Positions 1-10,683 of a stretch of DNA of 64,000 nt are shown here, piece by piece; the stretch's first letter is position 1, and each line of letters begins with the position of its first letter. The stretch spans positions 14,894,065-14,958,064 of the forward strand of contig CAKAKS010000022.1 in the NCBI GenBank assembly GCA_916700875.1, given 5' to 3'. Position numbers and translations under genes: made by a program. This DNA comes from Sebastes aleutianus. Taxonomy: Eukaryota; Chordata; Actinopteri; Perciformes; Sebastidae. The notes beneath the pieces were generated by a model. It was not told the origin of the DNA and ran no database searches. It worked only from the letters and a program-made list of their open reading frames with translations.

Positions 1-1740
1 GAGCGAACTTTTAAATTGGGAAAATTAGAGGAATAAATATGTGTCTGTTGTTTTTGTGCATTTTGAAAATCCCAGCCTGAAGCCGCAGCTAAATCTTCAG
101 GAGTGTCTCTTTCTTCGCTTTCTGCGAGAGTTTGCTCCACGAAGGTCGATAGTGGTCTTAAGTTTCTCCGCGCGCGCGCACGCAGCGGTAAAAAACTTAC
201 AAGCTGTTGTGACTTTTGAACCCATATGTTATATATACAGTACACACACACACGCTTTCCTTCTTGCTGAAGTGGTATTACAAAGGCCAGGTGTTGGCTG
301 GAAAGGAAACGTCTGAGGGCAGGAAATCCCTGTTGACCTACTTTTAGCAGAGAGAGAAAGTGATGAAGAACATAGAGGAGGAAGAGGAAGTCACTGTCAT
401 TCATGTTACGCTTAGTTATTGAAGGAAAGGATCCTTTATGGGTTCGAATGGCGTCTATCGAAGATAGCAAAAAAGAGGAGAAACACTGTGTTCTATTTCT
501 CCAGTACAGAAATGGGGGTTGAGAGATAATATTTTAAAACACAACTTTTACAAGTCATTAATTGCTGACTATAAATCTTTACAAAATGAAAGCTTAACTA
601 TATAAAAGAGATGCTCCTTGGACAAAATTATCAGAAGCATCATGATGAATTTTAGTGCTATTTAATGACAATTTGTTTTGCCCAAAAAATTTATAAATAC
701 ACAGATTTGAAATGTGGGAAAAGCAGTTATCAAACATGGACATTTACTGAATGTGATCTTGTTTAAATACATAATTTTAAGTAACTTTACAGTATATTGT
801 ATGCCAATTTTACTAACAAGTATTTACGCATTTTAGAAAGTGTTACAAAAAAATCTTTTGAAATGCAAATTATTATTAAAGATGTATACAAACTCCAAGT
901 GAAATTAATTATTTAATTTGTGTTTAACTTAGTTTGCAAAATGTCAAAAATGTTTACTGGTTAAAATATATAATGTAGGTTTTATAAAATGTTTAAAATG
1001 TGTATTTCGACATCTATAATCTGATATTAAATACTACGTTGAAGAGCGCTACAATCAATAATCAAATTGTTTTCTTTATGATCCAAAGATGCAGGTTGCC
1101 CCTCTCAGTAATTACAACTTTTTCTTCCTCTACACATTTTTCTGTAATTCCAAAATTGTGAGTATAAAACTGTATTGATTCAAAAGAAAGTAAAAAAAGC
1201 TGTACAGTACACACACACACGTTTGAAGCTTCTGCTTGGTATATATGTGTGTGAGCCACCTCTGTGGAATCCAAACAAAACAAACAGTGCTGATGAGGCA
1301 GCGAGAGCAGAGCGGACGCGGCACAATCGATACGGCAGATTAAAATGTCACTCATCGACAGAAGTTCTCACTATAAGTCAGCCTCCGTATACGCGTCATT
1401 CTAGGTCACTGGGGTTCTGTACAGGCTATACAGTCATATACAGTCATATAAACCAACAATGTCATAATGCAACAGCCCAAAATCTGACCTTTGTTTACTG
1501 TGCATGCAGGAGCTTAAAGGGTAAAGTGGCTGTTCTTTTTCTCAAGCCACTGAAACTGAACTCAGACCACTGAGAGCTCAGACCACTGCGAGACAGACAT
1601 GAGACTTGGTTTCAGGGTAGACGATTGACCCAAGATTACCTATTCGATGTGTACCAGCCCTGTCTACTAACAATTAGGTTCCCATACACCTAAACTGTAC
1701 TGTGAATCATGATTTTAGGGAAACATATTTTTTTTTTAAT
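1..1740. other. Non-coding sequence, no recognisable gene
   Basis: AT-rich single-copy-looking sequence. It contains short CA runs at about 240-251 and 1207-1220, and a direct repeat of the motif acagtcatata around 1429-1450. Open frames are short and none resembles a known protein. I see no repeat family member, RNA gene or convincing promoter here. Confidence 0.6.
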
Positions 1741-2050
1741 GACAGTCCGCAGAAGTCCAAACAAACACAGGACCTTCACTCAGGAGGCCGCCGTTTGTGT
1801 CCCACGTGAAACCAAAGGTCAACGTTCACTTATTTTGATTTACGTCCGTAGCTTAATAACGTAACGTCATTTTACGCCAAACTATGATGATTTTTTTTAC
1901 TAAACCTAACCAAGTAGTTTAACCACGTGTTTAAAACTGTTTAAAATTGGTAAAAACTGCGACCGTAATCCAGGAGAAAATACAGTTCCCTTGAGACGTA
2001 ATTAAAAAATGCGGTTTAGTTGTATGGGAAAGTCATTTTGTAAGAGACGG
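1741..2050. repeat. Interspersed repeat fragment, family G copy 1
   Basis: This stretch shares diverged blocks with 24930-25249 (an 'acaggac-ttcac' block, then 'gtgtc-c-cgtgaaaccaaa-gtcaac', then a 'ttac-gt-cgta' tract). Its second half (about 1885-1995, including 'gaccgtaatccaggagaaaat') matches 47700-47870 in reverse complement. Related 'aacctaac-aagt-gttt' blocks occur near 59340. The family has no coding capacity that I can see. The element class is unknown to me. Boundaries are approximate because I aligned the copies by eye. Confidence 0.5.
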
Positions 2051-2059
2051 GGTCGATAT

Positions 2060-2386
2060 TAGAGCTGCAACAACAATTAGTCGTCAACTAAATGAATCAC
2101 CAACTATTTTGATAATCGATTTGAGTAATGTTTTTAAGAAGAAAAAAAAGTCCAAGTTCTCTGAATCCAGCTTCTTAAATGTGAAATTTATCTGGTTTCT
2201 TTACTCCTCTATGACAGTAAACTGATTATCTTTGAGTTGAGGACAAATCAAGACATTTGAGGACGTCATCTTGGGCTTTTAAGAAACACTTATCCACCAT
2301 TTTTCACCATTGTCTGACATTTTATAGACCAAACAACTAATCGAGAAAATAATCAACAATGAAAACAATCGTTAGTTGCAGCCCTG
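2060..2386 (-). mobile_element. hAT-type MITE, family A copy 1
   Basis: This is a short non-autonomous DNA element with ends TAGAGCTGCAAC and GTTGCAGCCCTG, which form short terminal inverted repeats. It is flanked by an 8-bp target duplication with one mismatch, GTCGATAT (2052-2059) and GTTGATAT (2387-2394). Eight-bp duplications are the signature of hAT transposases. The interior carries family-A landmarks: TGTCTGACATTTTATAGACC, 'gaggacgtcatcttgggctt' and 'ttctttactcctctatgacag'. It has no coding capacity and must have been moved in trans. Family name in databases unknown to me. Confidence 0.75.
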
Positions 2387-2554
2387 GTTGATATATACAC
2401 CATATTGTATCTATGTCACATATTGTTTTTGTGCATAAACTTATATTTCTCTTGTTACATAATCCATCAATCCATTTTTTAGAAAGTATGACAGACTTTT
2501 GTGGCTATAACTATTTGGCAAACTATTTTCATTATCTAACTTTTAAAATAATAA

Positions 2555-2770
2555 CCGGATGAGGCAGTTGGTGTCTCCACCCAGAGCCTGGTTCTGCCCA
2601 AGTTTCCTACCCGTTAAAGTGAAGTTTTTTCTTGCCACTGTGGCACTGAGTGCACGCTCTAGTTGGGACTCTAAATTATAGAGTACGGTCTCGACCTGCT
2701 CTGCATGATAAGCGTCCTGAGACAACTTCTGTTATGATTTGACACTATATCAAAATAAATTGAATTGAAC
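2555..2770 (+). repeat. LINE-type 3' tail with ATTGA-like terminus
   Basis: The stretch has the form of a common teleost retroelement tail: 'gagcctggttctgccca', then 'ttaaagtgaagttttttcttgccactgtggc', then 'tataga-gta-cggtc-cgacctgctct-catga-aagcg-cctgagacaac', ending 'ttgacactatatcaaaataaattgaattgaa'. A terminal (ATTGA)-type microsatellite is typical of L2-like LINE tails. There is no reverse-transcriptase sequence here, so it is a 5'-truncated or tail-only copy. The match to the family is from memory and could not be checked. The clade assignment is less certain than the fact that it is a repeat. Confidence 0.55.
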
Positions 2771-2774
2771 ATTC

Positions 2775-3155
2775 ACCTATAATTCAAATCTAATGTTCAA
2801 ACCATTCCTCCTTTGTATATTCACCCCTAACTAGTATATTAATGTATATTTATTTATTGTGTGGTGTTCTATTACTAGTTGCTGCCGTCATGGTTAAAAA
2901 AGCAATATTTCCTCTTGGGGATTATTTAAGTTTCACATCCTTGCGGTCGGTTGTTTATTATATGACGACAATATGCTGCCATGCAAATAAGCTCAAATAT
3001 CACATGGTCAGCTATGTGTTTAGACACTTTTTCAAACAATTACACCTCTAAAAAATTTGTTTTTTGACACAAATGTGTTGCCATCCATCTAATTGTTTTA
3101 TAAAATGTGATGTTTTGGAGATTTGTCAGCTGACACCGGCGATATATACAGTAGT
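2775..3155 (+). repeat. Interspersed repeat, family E copy 1
   Basis: About 380 bp that matches 5410-5775 closely. Shared blocks include 'ttctattactagttg-tgc-gtcatggttaaaaaa', 'gtttcacatccttgcgg-cggttgtt', 'tgctgccatgcaa-taa-ctcaaatatcacatggtca' and 'gcgatatatac'. The second copy is nested inside another transposon, which shows that E is mobile or was copied. The small open frame at 2842-3048 is not conserved as a frame in the second copy, so I do not call a protein. The class is unresolved: no terminal inverted repeats or poly-A tail are obvious. Confidence 0.6.
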
Positions 3156-4907
3156 GTTCTCGCTGTTACACGACTGAAAGTAAAGGCCTACCACACACAC
3201 ACACCTCCTCTCACAGAGCAGCCTGTCAGTCAGCTGAGGGGAGACTAAAGACCGGAGATGTCTATCAGACATTTCGCCAGTCAAGCATTACGTCTGACCT
3301 GGTCGGTGAATGCCCACCCTCCTTTATCCCTCTCCACCACCCCAGTACCCATCTATCCCCTCTTTATACCCCCCCACCTCCACCTCCTTTCCCTCCTCTC
3401 CCTCCCTCCCCATCCTCCTCCTTTACCCTCAACTTCGTTATCTGCCTGTTTGGGGATGCTCGGCTCCTCCCCGGCCTCTTTGTGCTCCGCGGCCAAAGAC
3501 TGGAACTTGAGAAAGTCCACGTTTGTGTCTCTGAGAAGCTCTTGTCTCGCCCTGAATGGGTCTTAAAAAACACTTTCACCACTTTTTAAAAAAATAAAAA
3601 AGGATGAAAAAACGTTTGCACAGAGCGTACCAGTGGCGGCGTGCGTTGGTAGTTTAGTGGTACAGAAATGTTACATTTAAATACGGTATTATCTGCACGT
3701 TGTGACAGCAATCTTGTGTCATGCACTGTTTGATTTATAGGGTCAAGCTTTTTGTTTTTATGTTAAAAAATATATATTTCATTAAGGTAGATCTACTTTA
3801 ATCCTGGGTGTGAATTAAAACAGTGAACATTGTTTTGCACTTACTTTTAAAAGAATAAAATTATTTTTATAATTGTGAAATTATGAGAACTAAACAAGCA
3901 AATAAGTGTAATTTCTCTTTTGTTCTTGTCACCTAGTTTCCCTTTAAACACTCTTTATTATCCGTCCAGACATTTTCTTCTCTGTTCTCGTGCCAACTGT
4001 GTGCACATGTGGTCGCATATAAAGTATGGTAAGGTGGTTTTCTAACAACTATTGGTTATTGACAGAGCGAGATCGAGAGCAAGAGTGTGTGTGAGAAGGC
4101 TCGGTAAGTGGAAAATGATGAAGAGATAAAGCGATGGGCCTGAGGAAGGGGTGCTCGATCGGAGGATAACAGTTTTGCGGTCTGACGTGACTTCACACGG
4201 TGACAGCCTGCACAACACAAAAGGAAAAAAAAGAATATTTTTTTAAAATGGTTGAAATAAATAAGTCGTAAAGATTCGCATTTCCACACTGCTGCAGCGT
4301 GATATGCCCTCCTCTCTTTCCTTCCACGCGACGCACATTGCAGGACTGCATTCCACAGCCCGAGATAATTAAGGGTGAAAAATCCTTGTCATTGCAGGGG
4401 GAAGCTCTTTAGGTACCAATTCACCCTGATGAATAAAACCCTAATTAATCCATTTAATCTGCTGCATGAGAGATTATTCCCGTTTTCACGACCATGCACT
4501 GTACACTTGCCTGTCCTGAATAATAATAAAAAAGAAAAAAAAAGGTCCAGGAAAAAATATATAAGGGGGGGAAATTTCCCATCCGAACTTGTGGATGTGA
4601 TAAGGTCTTGATCTCTCTATTATTTTTTGCCCTGGGTTTTTACAGCCAGTGCTGCGCTGCTGAAAGTGTGCCATAAAAATAAAAAAAAAGCAAGCATGAA
4701 AGGGCAAAAGAGCAACAGCAATCATACTTGTCTTAGAAGACCTTGTGGCGGCATTGTGCTGCCCTCCATCGTATGTCTGCAGCCATTTTTCATAGTGGCT
4801 GTAAATATGACAAGCTCGGGTTATACGAGCTCCTTTTGATTTAGATAGAAGAAAGTCGTCGCTGCAGTTCGGCTTTATTTCAGTTCAGGGGCATCTGTTT
4901 AAGAAAC
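3156..4907. other. Non-coding sequence with a pyrimidine-rich patch
   Basis: No gene or repeat family is recognised. 3310-3425 is a C/T-rich simple patch (ccctcc and cacctcc runs) whose open frames on both strands are low-complexity. Purine-rich and A-rich stretches occur at about 4060-4100 and 4505-4575. Confidence 0.5.
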
Positions 4908-4915
4908 AATGAGTT

Positions 4916-5811
4916 AGGGGCTGCACGATTATGGCCAAAATGATAATCACGATTATTTTCAATCAATATTGAGATCACGATTATTCATTGATTTTAGCGA
5001 CAATATTGCACTTTCACATTAAAATAAACAGAGCGCTGTTTTCACTGTGCTACATCCCCTGTTAATGTAGAAATTAAGGCTGCACCATGTTGGAAAAAAA
5101 CTGACATTGCAATATATTTTTTTTCTGCAATATGAAAAAAATACAGGAATATTCACCTTACATTTTTCTTAGTTCCATTTTAAAGTTAGATGATTCAATC
5201 TGGTGCACTTTGAGAGCTAAATTAGCAAAAATAAGAGCTAGATAAACAATTTCATGCTCTTAAATTAATCATAAACAGATCGGTTGTATAGATGATATCT
5301 ATAACCCAAAAGTGAAGCCAAAACATCTCGGTCACCGGCTGGTGGCTATAGCTGTTAGTTTAGGAAGCGTTTAATTTGATATTTATCATGATTCCTTCAA
5401 TTATTATTGTTTTTCTATAAAATCTAATGCTCAAACCGTTCCTCATTTGTATAATTACAGCTGGTATGTTAATATTGTTTTGTGTTTGTGTGGCTTTCTA
5501 TTACTAGTTGGTGCGGTCATGGTTAAAAAAAAGCAATATTTCATCTTAAAGTTTCACATCCTTGCGGCCGGTTGTTAATTTTACGACTACAACATGCTGC
5601 CATGCAACTAAACTCAAATATCACATGGTCACCTATGTGTTAAGACACTTTTTTAAACAATAACACCCATAAAAAAAACTAAAAAATGATTTATTTTGTC
5701 ACAAATGTGTTGCCATTGTTTTATAAAATGTGATATTTTGGAGATTTCTCACCCGACACCAGCGATATATACATATCCTAAGCGTTTAATTTGATAATTG
5801 TGCAGCCCTAG
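4916..5811. mobile_element. hAT-type non-autonomous element, family D (with nested insert)
   Basis: Ends AGGGGCTGCACGATTA and AATTGTGCAGCCCTAG are inverted relative to one another and flanked by a perfect 8-bp direct repeat AATGAGTT (4908-4915 and 5812-5819), the hAT hallmark. The 5' part has the 'ggccaaaatgataatcacgattatt' motif seen in many fish hAT MITEs. The element is 896 bp here because a separate ~398-bp sequence (family E) sits inside it at 5382-5779. Without that insert and the duplicated 17 bp it would be about 480 bp. No transposase is encoded. Confidence 0.75.
5382..5779 (+). mobile_element. Family E copy 2, nested in element D
   Basis: This is a second copy of the repeat at 2775-3155, inserted near the 3' end of element D. 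The insert is bracketed by an exact 17-bp direct repeat, AAGCGTTTAATTTGATA, at 5365-5381 and 5780-5796. Removing the insert plus one repeat leaves a continuous D end. A 17-bp duplication is too long for hAT or Tc1 and fits target-primed retrotransposition better, but no poly-A tail is visible. A local duplication during repair is the alternative. Confidence 0.65.
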
Positions 5812-5819
5812 AATGAGTT

Positions 5820-7577
5820 CATGATTTGTAGAATTGAAGTACAACGAATAATAAACCAAAAAAAAAATCCCTTAAAGTTGTTTTCTGTTGTTTAAACTCA
5901 TGCTTTTACTCACTTTAGCAGAAAAACGGTGCAACAACAATACCAGGCACTACTACTGTAGATCACATTCTAAGTATGAAACCCCTGTGATGCAAAATGT
6001 GACAGAGTTCTTGTGATTTTTCAAACCTGGTGGAAGATTCATAGAAAACATGCAAATTGCGTGTGTGTACCATCACGGCCGCCCCCTCACTCTTATGCTT
6101 AGTCACAGCAGACAGACATGTATATTGTGTCGGGCTACTGTAGAAAGTGAGAAGCAACTAGTGTTTCTATGAGTCTCTCAGTGTGAGTGGTGTTTTAGGT
6201 TACAGCCCGGGCCGGCTCGCCCGGCTCCACGGTCGCCTCCCGAGTAGCCCGGATCACTTGCCTTGTCATCAGGCACCATTATATGGCTCCCCTTCTCCGG
6301 CTCCTTAAAGTCTGTTGCTTCAACACACAGCGCTGTATTCAATTCAGACTGTTTACTAGGGGAGCTTTTCACTAAAAGGGCAAAGCACCGTCTGTTTTTT
6401 TTTGTATTAAATCAGTGTGTTAACATCCAGCGAGCAGCTTATAACTTTTTTCCACCGGATCGCATTGTTTATCGATACAGTGAATTATTAAAAAGAGGAT
6501 GGCTTTGAGTGATATGGCTCCGACTGAGCTTAATCACTCATTATAATCCACACCGGATAAAAATATTCACCAGCAGCGCTCATAGAGGGGGCCGGCCTTG
6601 TAAAGACCTTATCACCCCGTATCCGGGAAATCGATATTCACACCGCAATCTGATAAGCAAATATGTATGATAAAAAAAAAAAAGGTTGAGCTGTTTGAAA
6701 TGCTGCACGCAGCTTTTAGAAAAAAAAAGAGTTTAAATAAAAGCAGAAAGAAGTTCAACAAAAAGATAAGATGAAATAATTCAATATAGTTCTCAATCAC
6801 TTTGACAGATAATCTCAATTATTGTGACAATCCAACCAATTTAACAGCCAAAAAGAAAAATATGACTGTGTCTTATTGTGTGAGCTGTACACTATCTATT
6901 AATATTGAGTGTGCATGGCTGCAGAATGCCGGATCTTATCAGCGGGGTGTAAACATATTTTGTGTGTTTTGCCTTGGCTGCGGTGGTGATAAAGAGATGG
7001 GCGACAGTCCAGCGGTGGCAGAGAGGCTCTCTCAGGTTACCGTTCTGTCCCTCAGCTGCCGTCGCAGACAAATCTCCTGCAAAAACTTAACACCAGGTTT
7101 TCACAATACTCTATTTTTTTCCTGAATGGGCTCCAGTCCCTGCACCTTCTATCCAAACGGTATCTCGCCGAGTAAACGTGTTGCTTTTTGAATAGATATT
7201 GATGTGACCGGGTGCAGATAAACAGCCTGGGCTGATTTGACAAATCGGGGGTCCCTATTTCTTCCTGTTATTAATGTTAACGTGAAGGTTGTGTTTGGGG
7301 GTCCAGGAGACCCCTGGGCCCTTTGACTGTTCTTAATTTTATGAGGAATGCTTAGAAATTGTTGACATGTTTCACAAGCTACAGAAAGTGACACATTGCT
7401 TCTGTTTGGGCAGTGAAACATGGTTAAATATAAGTTATTTTCGTATGCTTTATATCGAATATCGATAGCGATTGATTTTTTTACACAGCACTACCCTCTT
7501 AAATCCAAAATTGGGAAAGAAAACTAAAAAAGTCTGGTGTCTAATTGGCCCAAAACATAAGTCACGTCACTATGTAC
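5820..7577. other. Non-coding sequence, no recognisable gene
   Basis: Mostly AT-rich. A GC-rich patch lies at 6200-6255 (gcccggg and cggctc motifs). Scattered poly-A/T tracts occur at about 6670-6683 and 6720-6728. Open frames are short and unrecognised. No repeat family from elsewhere in the window is seen. Confidence 0.5.
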
Positions 7578-7883
7578 TAGAGCTGCAACAATTAATCAAT
7601 TAGTTGTCTACTATTAAATAAATCACCACTATTTTGATACTATATGTGAGTAATTTTTTAAGAAAAAAAAGTAAAAATTCTCTGATGGCAGCTTCTTAAA
7701 TGTGAATATTTTCTGGTTTCTTTACTCCTCTATGACAGTAAACTGAATATCTTTGAGTTGTGGACAAAACAAGACATTTGAGGACGTCATCTTGGACTTG
7801 TATAGACCAAACAACTACTCGATTAATCGAGAAATAATCAACAGATTAATCGACAATGAAAGTAATCATTAGCTGCAACCCTA
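7578..7883 (-). mobile_element. hAT-type MITE, family A copy 2
   Basis: Same orientation and landmarks as the copy at 2060: TAGAGCTGCAAC start, 'ttctttactcctctatgacagtaaactg', 'acatttgaggacgtcatcttgga', then AGCTGCAACCCTA at the end. The flanking 8-mers CTATGTAC (7570-7577) and CTGTGTAG (7884-7891) match at 6 of 8 positions, consistent with an old target duplication. An internal segment present in other copies (the 'caccattttc' part) is missing, so it is slightly shorter. Confidence 0.7.
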
Positions 7884-8317
7884 CTGTGTAGGATACATTC
7901 TGTACATTTATTTATCAGTGAATGACGTTTTGGCTAAAAATTGAATTTATTTGTTCATGCACAGCCTATATTTCCTCACATGGTGTAATAACAATTCTTT
8001 ATTCTTATTTCTGTATTTTTCCTCAAATGTGCAAGGCCAGTTTGGTACAAAGTGAAGGTTTACCACCTCAACATCTTTCTATATTTTGGTTAAGATGGAG
8101 AGAAAAACAATGCTTGAAGAAAATAAATTATTGATTTTGCAAGATATATATATATATAGCAGACCCTAAATAATGAAGCCAATTTCTGCAAAACACAAGG
8201 TTTAAACACTATTACAGCTGTTATAAATCAGAAATGTTACATGAAAAAATATGATATTGGTTTAGATGATTAAGATGCTTGTTTTTAATCTAGGCCTCCT
8301 TTGAAATATAAAAAAAT

Positions 8318-8986
8318 TAGGGCTGTAAAAATGAACGCAATAATAACGTTTTAACGCAAATTTGTTTTAAAGCTGCTAATTTCTGTAACGCATTCACGCA
8401 ACTTGCGATTTTTAGGTTGTAAAATAGACTAGAAAAACCTAAGGAATCCACTGGTACCAACCATGTCATACTAGCTTGTCACCAAGGAGGTTAAATAACG
8501 CTCCAAACTTATGCTAAATTTTGGCGAGGAAAAACTTGCATGTCCATTTTCAAAGGGGTTCCTTGACCTCTGACCTCCATATATGTGAATGTAAATGGGT
8601 TCTATGGGTACCCACGAGTCTCCCCTTTACAGACATGCCCACTTTATGATAATCACATGCAGTTTGGGGCAAGTCATAGTCAAGTCAGCACACTGACACA
8701 CTGACAGCTGTTGTTGCCTGTTGGGCTGCAGTTTGCCATGTTATGATTTGAACATATTTTTTATGCTAAATGCAGTACCTGTGAGGGTTTCTGGACAATA
8801 TTTGTCATTGTTTTGTGTTGTTAATTGATTTCTAATAATAAATATATACATACATTTGCATAAAGCAGCATATTTGCCCACTCCCATGTTGATAAGAGTA
8901 TTAAATACTTGACAAATCTCCCTTTAAGGTGCATTTTGAACAGATAAAACTAGCGATTGACTATGTTAAATCGATTGACAGCCCTA
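8318..8986 (+). mobile_element. hAT-like non-autonomous element, family C copy 1
   Basis: A ~670-bp element that starts TAGGGCTGTAAAAATGAACGC and ends GATTGACAGCCCTA. It is collinear with 41012-41710. Shared blocks include 'ggggttccttgacctctgacctc', 'acccacgagtctcccctttacagacatgcccactttatgata' and 'ctcccatgttgat-agagtattaaatacttgacaaatctccc'. I see no matching 8-bp duplication at this copy, although the second copy has a perfect one. No transposase frame is present. Confidence 0.75.
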
Positions 8987-10365
8987 AATCAACCCACGTC
9001 CGTTGATTATTATTACTATCCACCTGTTTGAAGTGTTCGCTGCTGCTGCTGCAGTGAAACTGTCTCTGCACTGCAGTCGGTTTCTGTCCCTGAGCTCAAA
9101 GCTGCAATCTGCAGAGACGACGGGCTCAAACACTGCAGAGGAGACTCTGGGGTCATGCCAAGATGATCTCTCTCTCTCTCTTTCTGTCCGTTTCTTCTCC
9201 TCTTCACGTCTCGCCAGCTCTCACAGCTTACCTAAACCACATGAGGAGCCTAAGAGAGGGTGACCTTATATGGCAGCCTTCAGAGAAACTCAAGGACGTG
9301 TACACTTGGAAGATAAACCTCTTCTTTTTTTTTTTTTACTCGTTATCTAATCTTTGAAATCAGATGTTTTTGCGCTTTATTTTCTGTTCTGTTCTTCAGC
9401 TGTTAATGAGACAAAGTGAGTGAGAACGGAGGAGAGATGGTATCAGATCAGTGGGGCATTTTATTGTCGCAGTTGACGAGAAAAAGTCCAAGTACGAAAC
9501 CTGTTTGACAGGATAAATGTCTTCACTCGCTGTACTGCGGTTACTTTGGTCAGTCGGAGTCAACTCAACATTCAGCTGTTTTTTCCTGTTTTGCTCCGTT
9601 GCTTGCTTTATGTGTTTTCGTGCATGAATCACCAAACCGGACTCAGAATATTAATGAATAGGAAATGAGGGATTTCCCAGCATTTCAACATAAATATGAC
9701 AAAAAAAAAAGGTTTGAATGAATAATCTGCAACAGTAAGTGACGCAATTGCACACATATCACAGCATCACGGGTCGACAGCAGGAGTGTGAGGAGAGTGT
9801 AAAAGTGTGTGTGAGAGTGTGTATGTAGCGGCACATTTCTTATCACCGGTGCAGATTAAGCCGCTGCCTACGATAAGGTGCGACGACAAACAGGAGGATG
9901 GCGGCGCACGGAGCCCAGATGGGCGATTAGAGGGCCTGCGTGGCACGAGAGGGGGGTCGAGAGCGGCGACCCCCGTTTGTACGATAACTAACCCCGGCCG
10001 TCGCAGGCCGCCATTATCGCTCCAGAGGTTTGACATCTACACTAAGTTGACATGTCTCGGGCCCGTATCTGGTAAAGCGAGCTCAGGTCTGATCACATAC
10101 TGGACCGCATGAAGACGGAGCTCTCAGCACCTGTTGAATCCATGTTTATCATGCTGTTATTCATTTTCTTCAGTTATAATCGGGGACACATTAAAGGCAC
10201 AATCTGTATATATTTTTCAGGTGTACATATTTTATATAATAAGAGTTTAAATTCTGGATAAATCATAAGAGGGTCTATGTTTTTTAACCAATCCTCATTG
10301 AAATTTTAGCTTCTTTTGTGTGCAAAAAGAATAAAAAATGTAACAGAGTAGTAAAAGTAAAGCGC
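8987..10365. other. Non-coding sequence; GC-rich block near 9840-10030
   Basis: Contains a CT run at about 9168-9183, poly-T at 9326-9337 and a CpG-rich block at 9840-10030 (gcgacgac, ggcggcgcacgg, gtcgagagcggcgacc). The block could be a small regulatory island. I recognise no coding sequence in it. Confidence 0.45.
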
Positions 10366-10373
10366 TTTTGTTC

Positions 10374-10675
10374 ATACATTATTTTTTTCAATTAATTGAT
10401 TAGTTGTTTGTTTTATAAAATGTCAGAAAATGGTAAAAAAAATAAAAATAAAATGTCGATCAGTGTTTCCCAAATGTCTTGTTTTGTCTTCAACTCAAAT
10501 ATATATATATATATATAAATAAAGAAACCAGAAAATAGTCACATTTTCACAGAAAGTTCCCAGAAAATTGTGACTTTTTATTTCTTAAAAATGTACTCAA
10601 ACCGATTAATCAATTATCAAAATAGTTGGCAATTAATTTATTAGTTGACAACATTGATTAACTGTTGCAGCTCTA
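10374..10675 (+). mobile_element. hAT-type MITE, family A copy 3
   Basis: Flanked by a perfect 8-bp direct repeat TTTTGTTC (10366-10373 and 10676-10683). The right end is GTTGCAGCTCTA. The left end has lost the usual GGGCTGCAAC start and begins directly with 'atacattattttttt'. Internal landmarks 'gttttataaaatgtcagaaaatgg', 'tgtttcccaaatgtcttgttttgtc' and 'caaaccgattaatcaattatcaaaatagttgg' place it in family A, opposite in orientation to the copies at 2060 and 7578. An AT microsatellite interrupts it at about 10500-10517. Confidence 0.75.
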
Positions 10676-10683
10676 TTTTGTTC

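Noticed and set aside
2842..3048. Small open frame with a hydrophobic start
   Set aside because: It lies in repeat E, and the second copy does not keep the frame.
3258..3582. Overlapping open frames on both strands
   Set aside because: The sequence is a C/T-rich simple patch; products are Pro/Ser/Leu or Gly/Arg low-complexity.
7149..7421. Cluster of overlapping minus-strand open frames
   Set aside because: Short, different phases, no family resemblance and no splice context.
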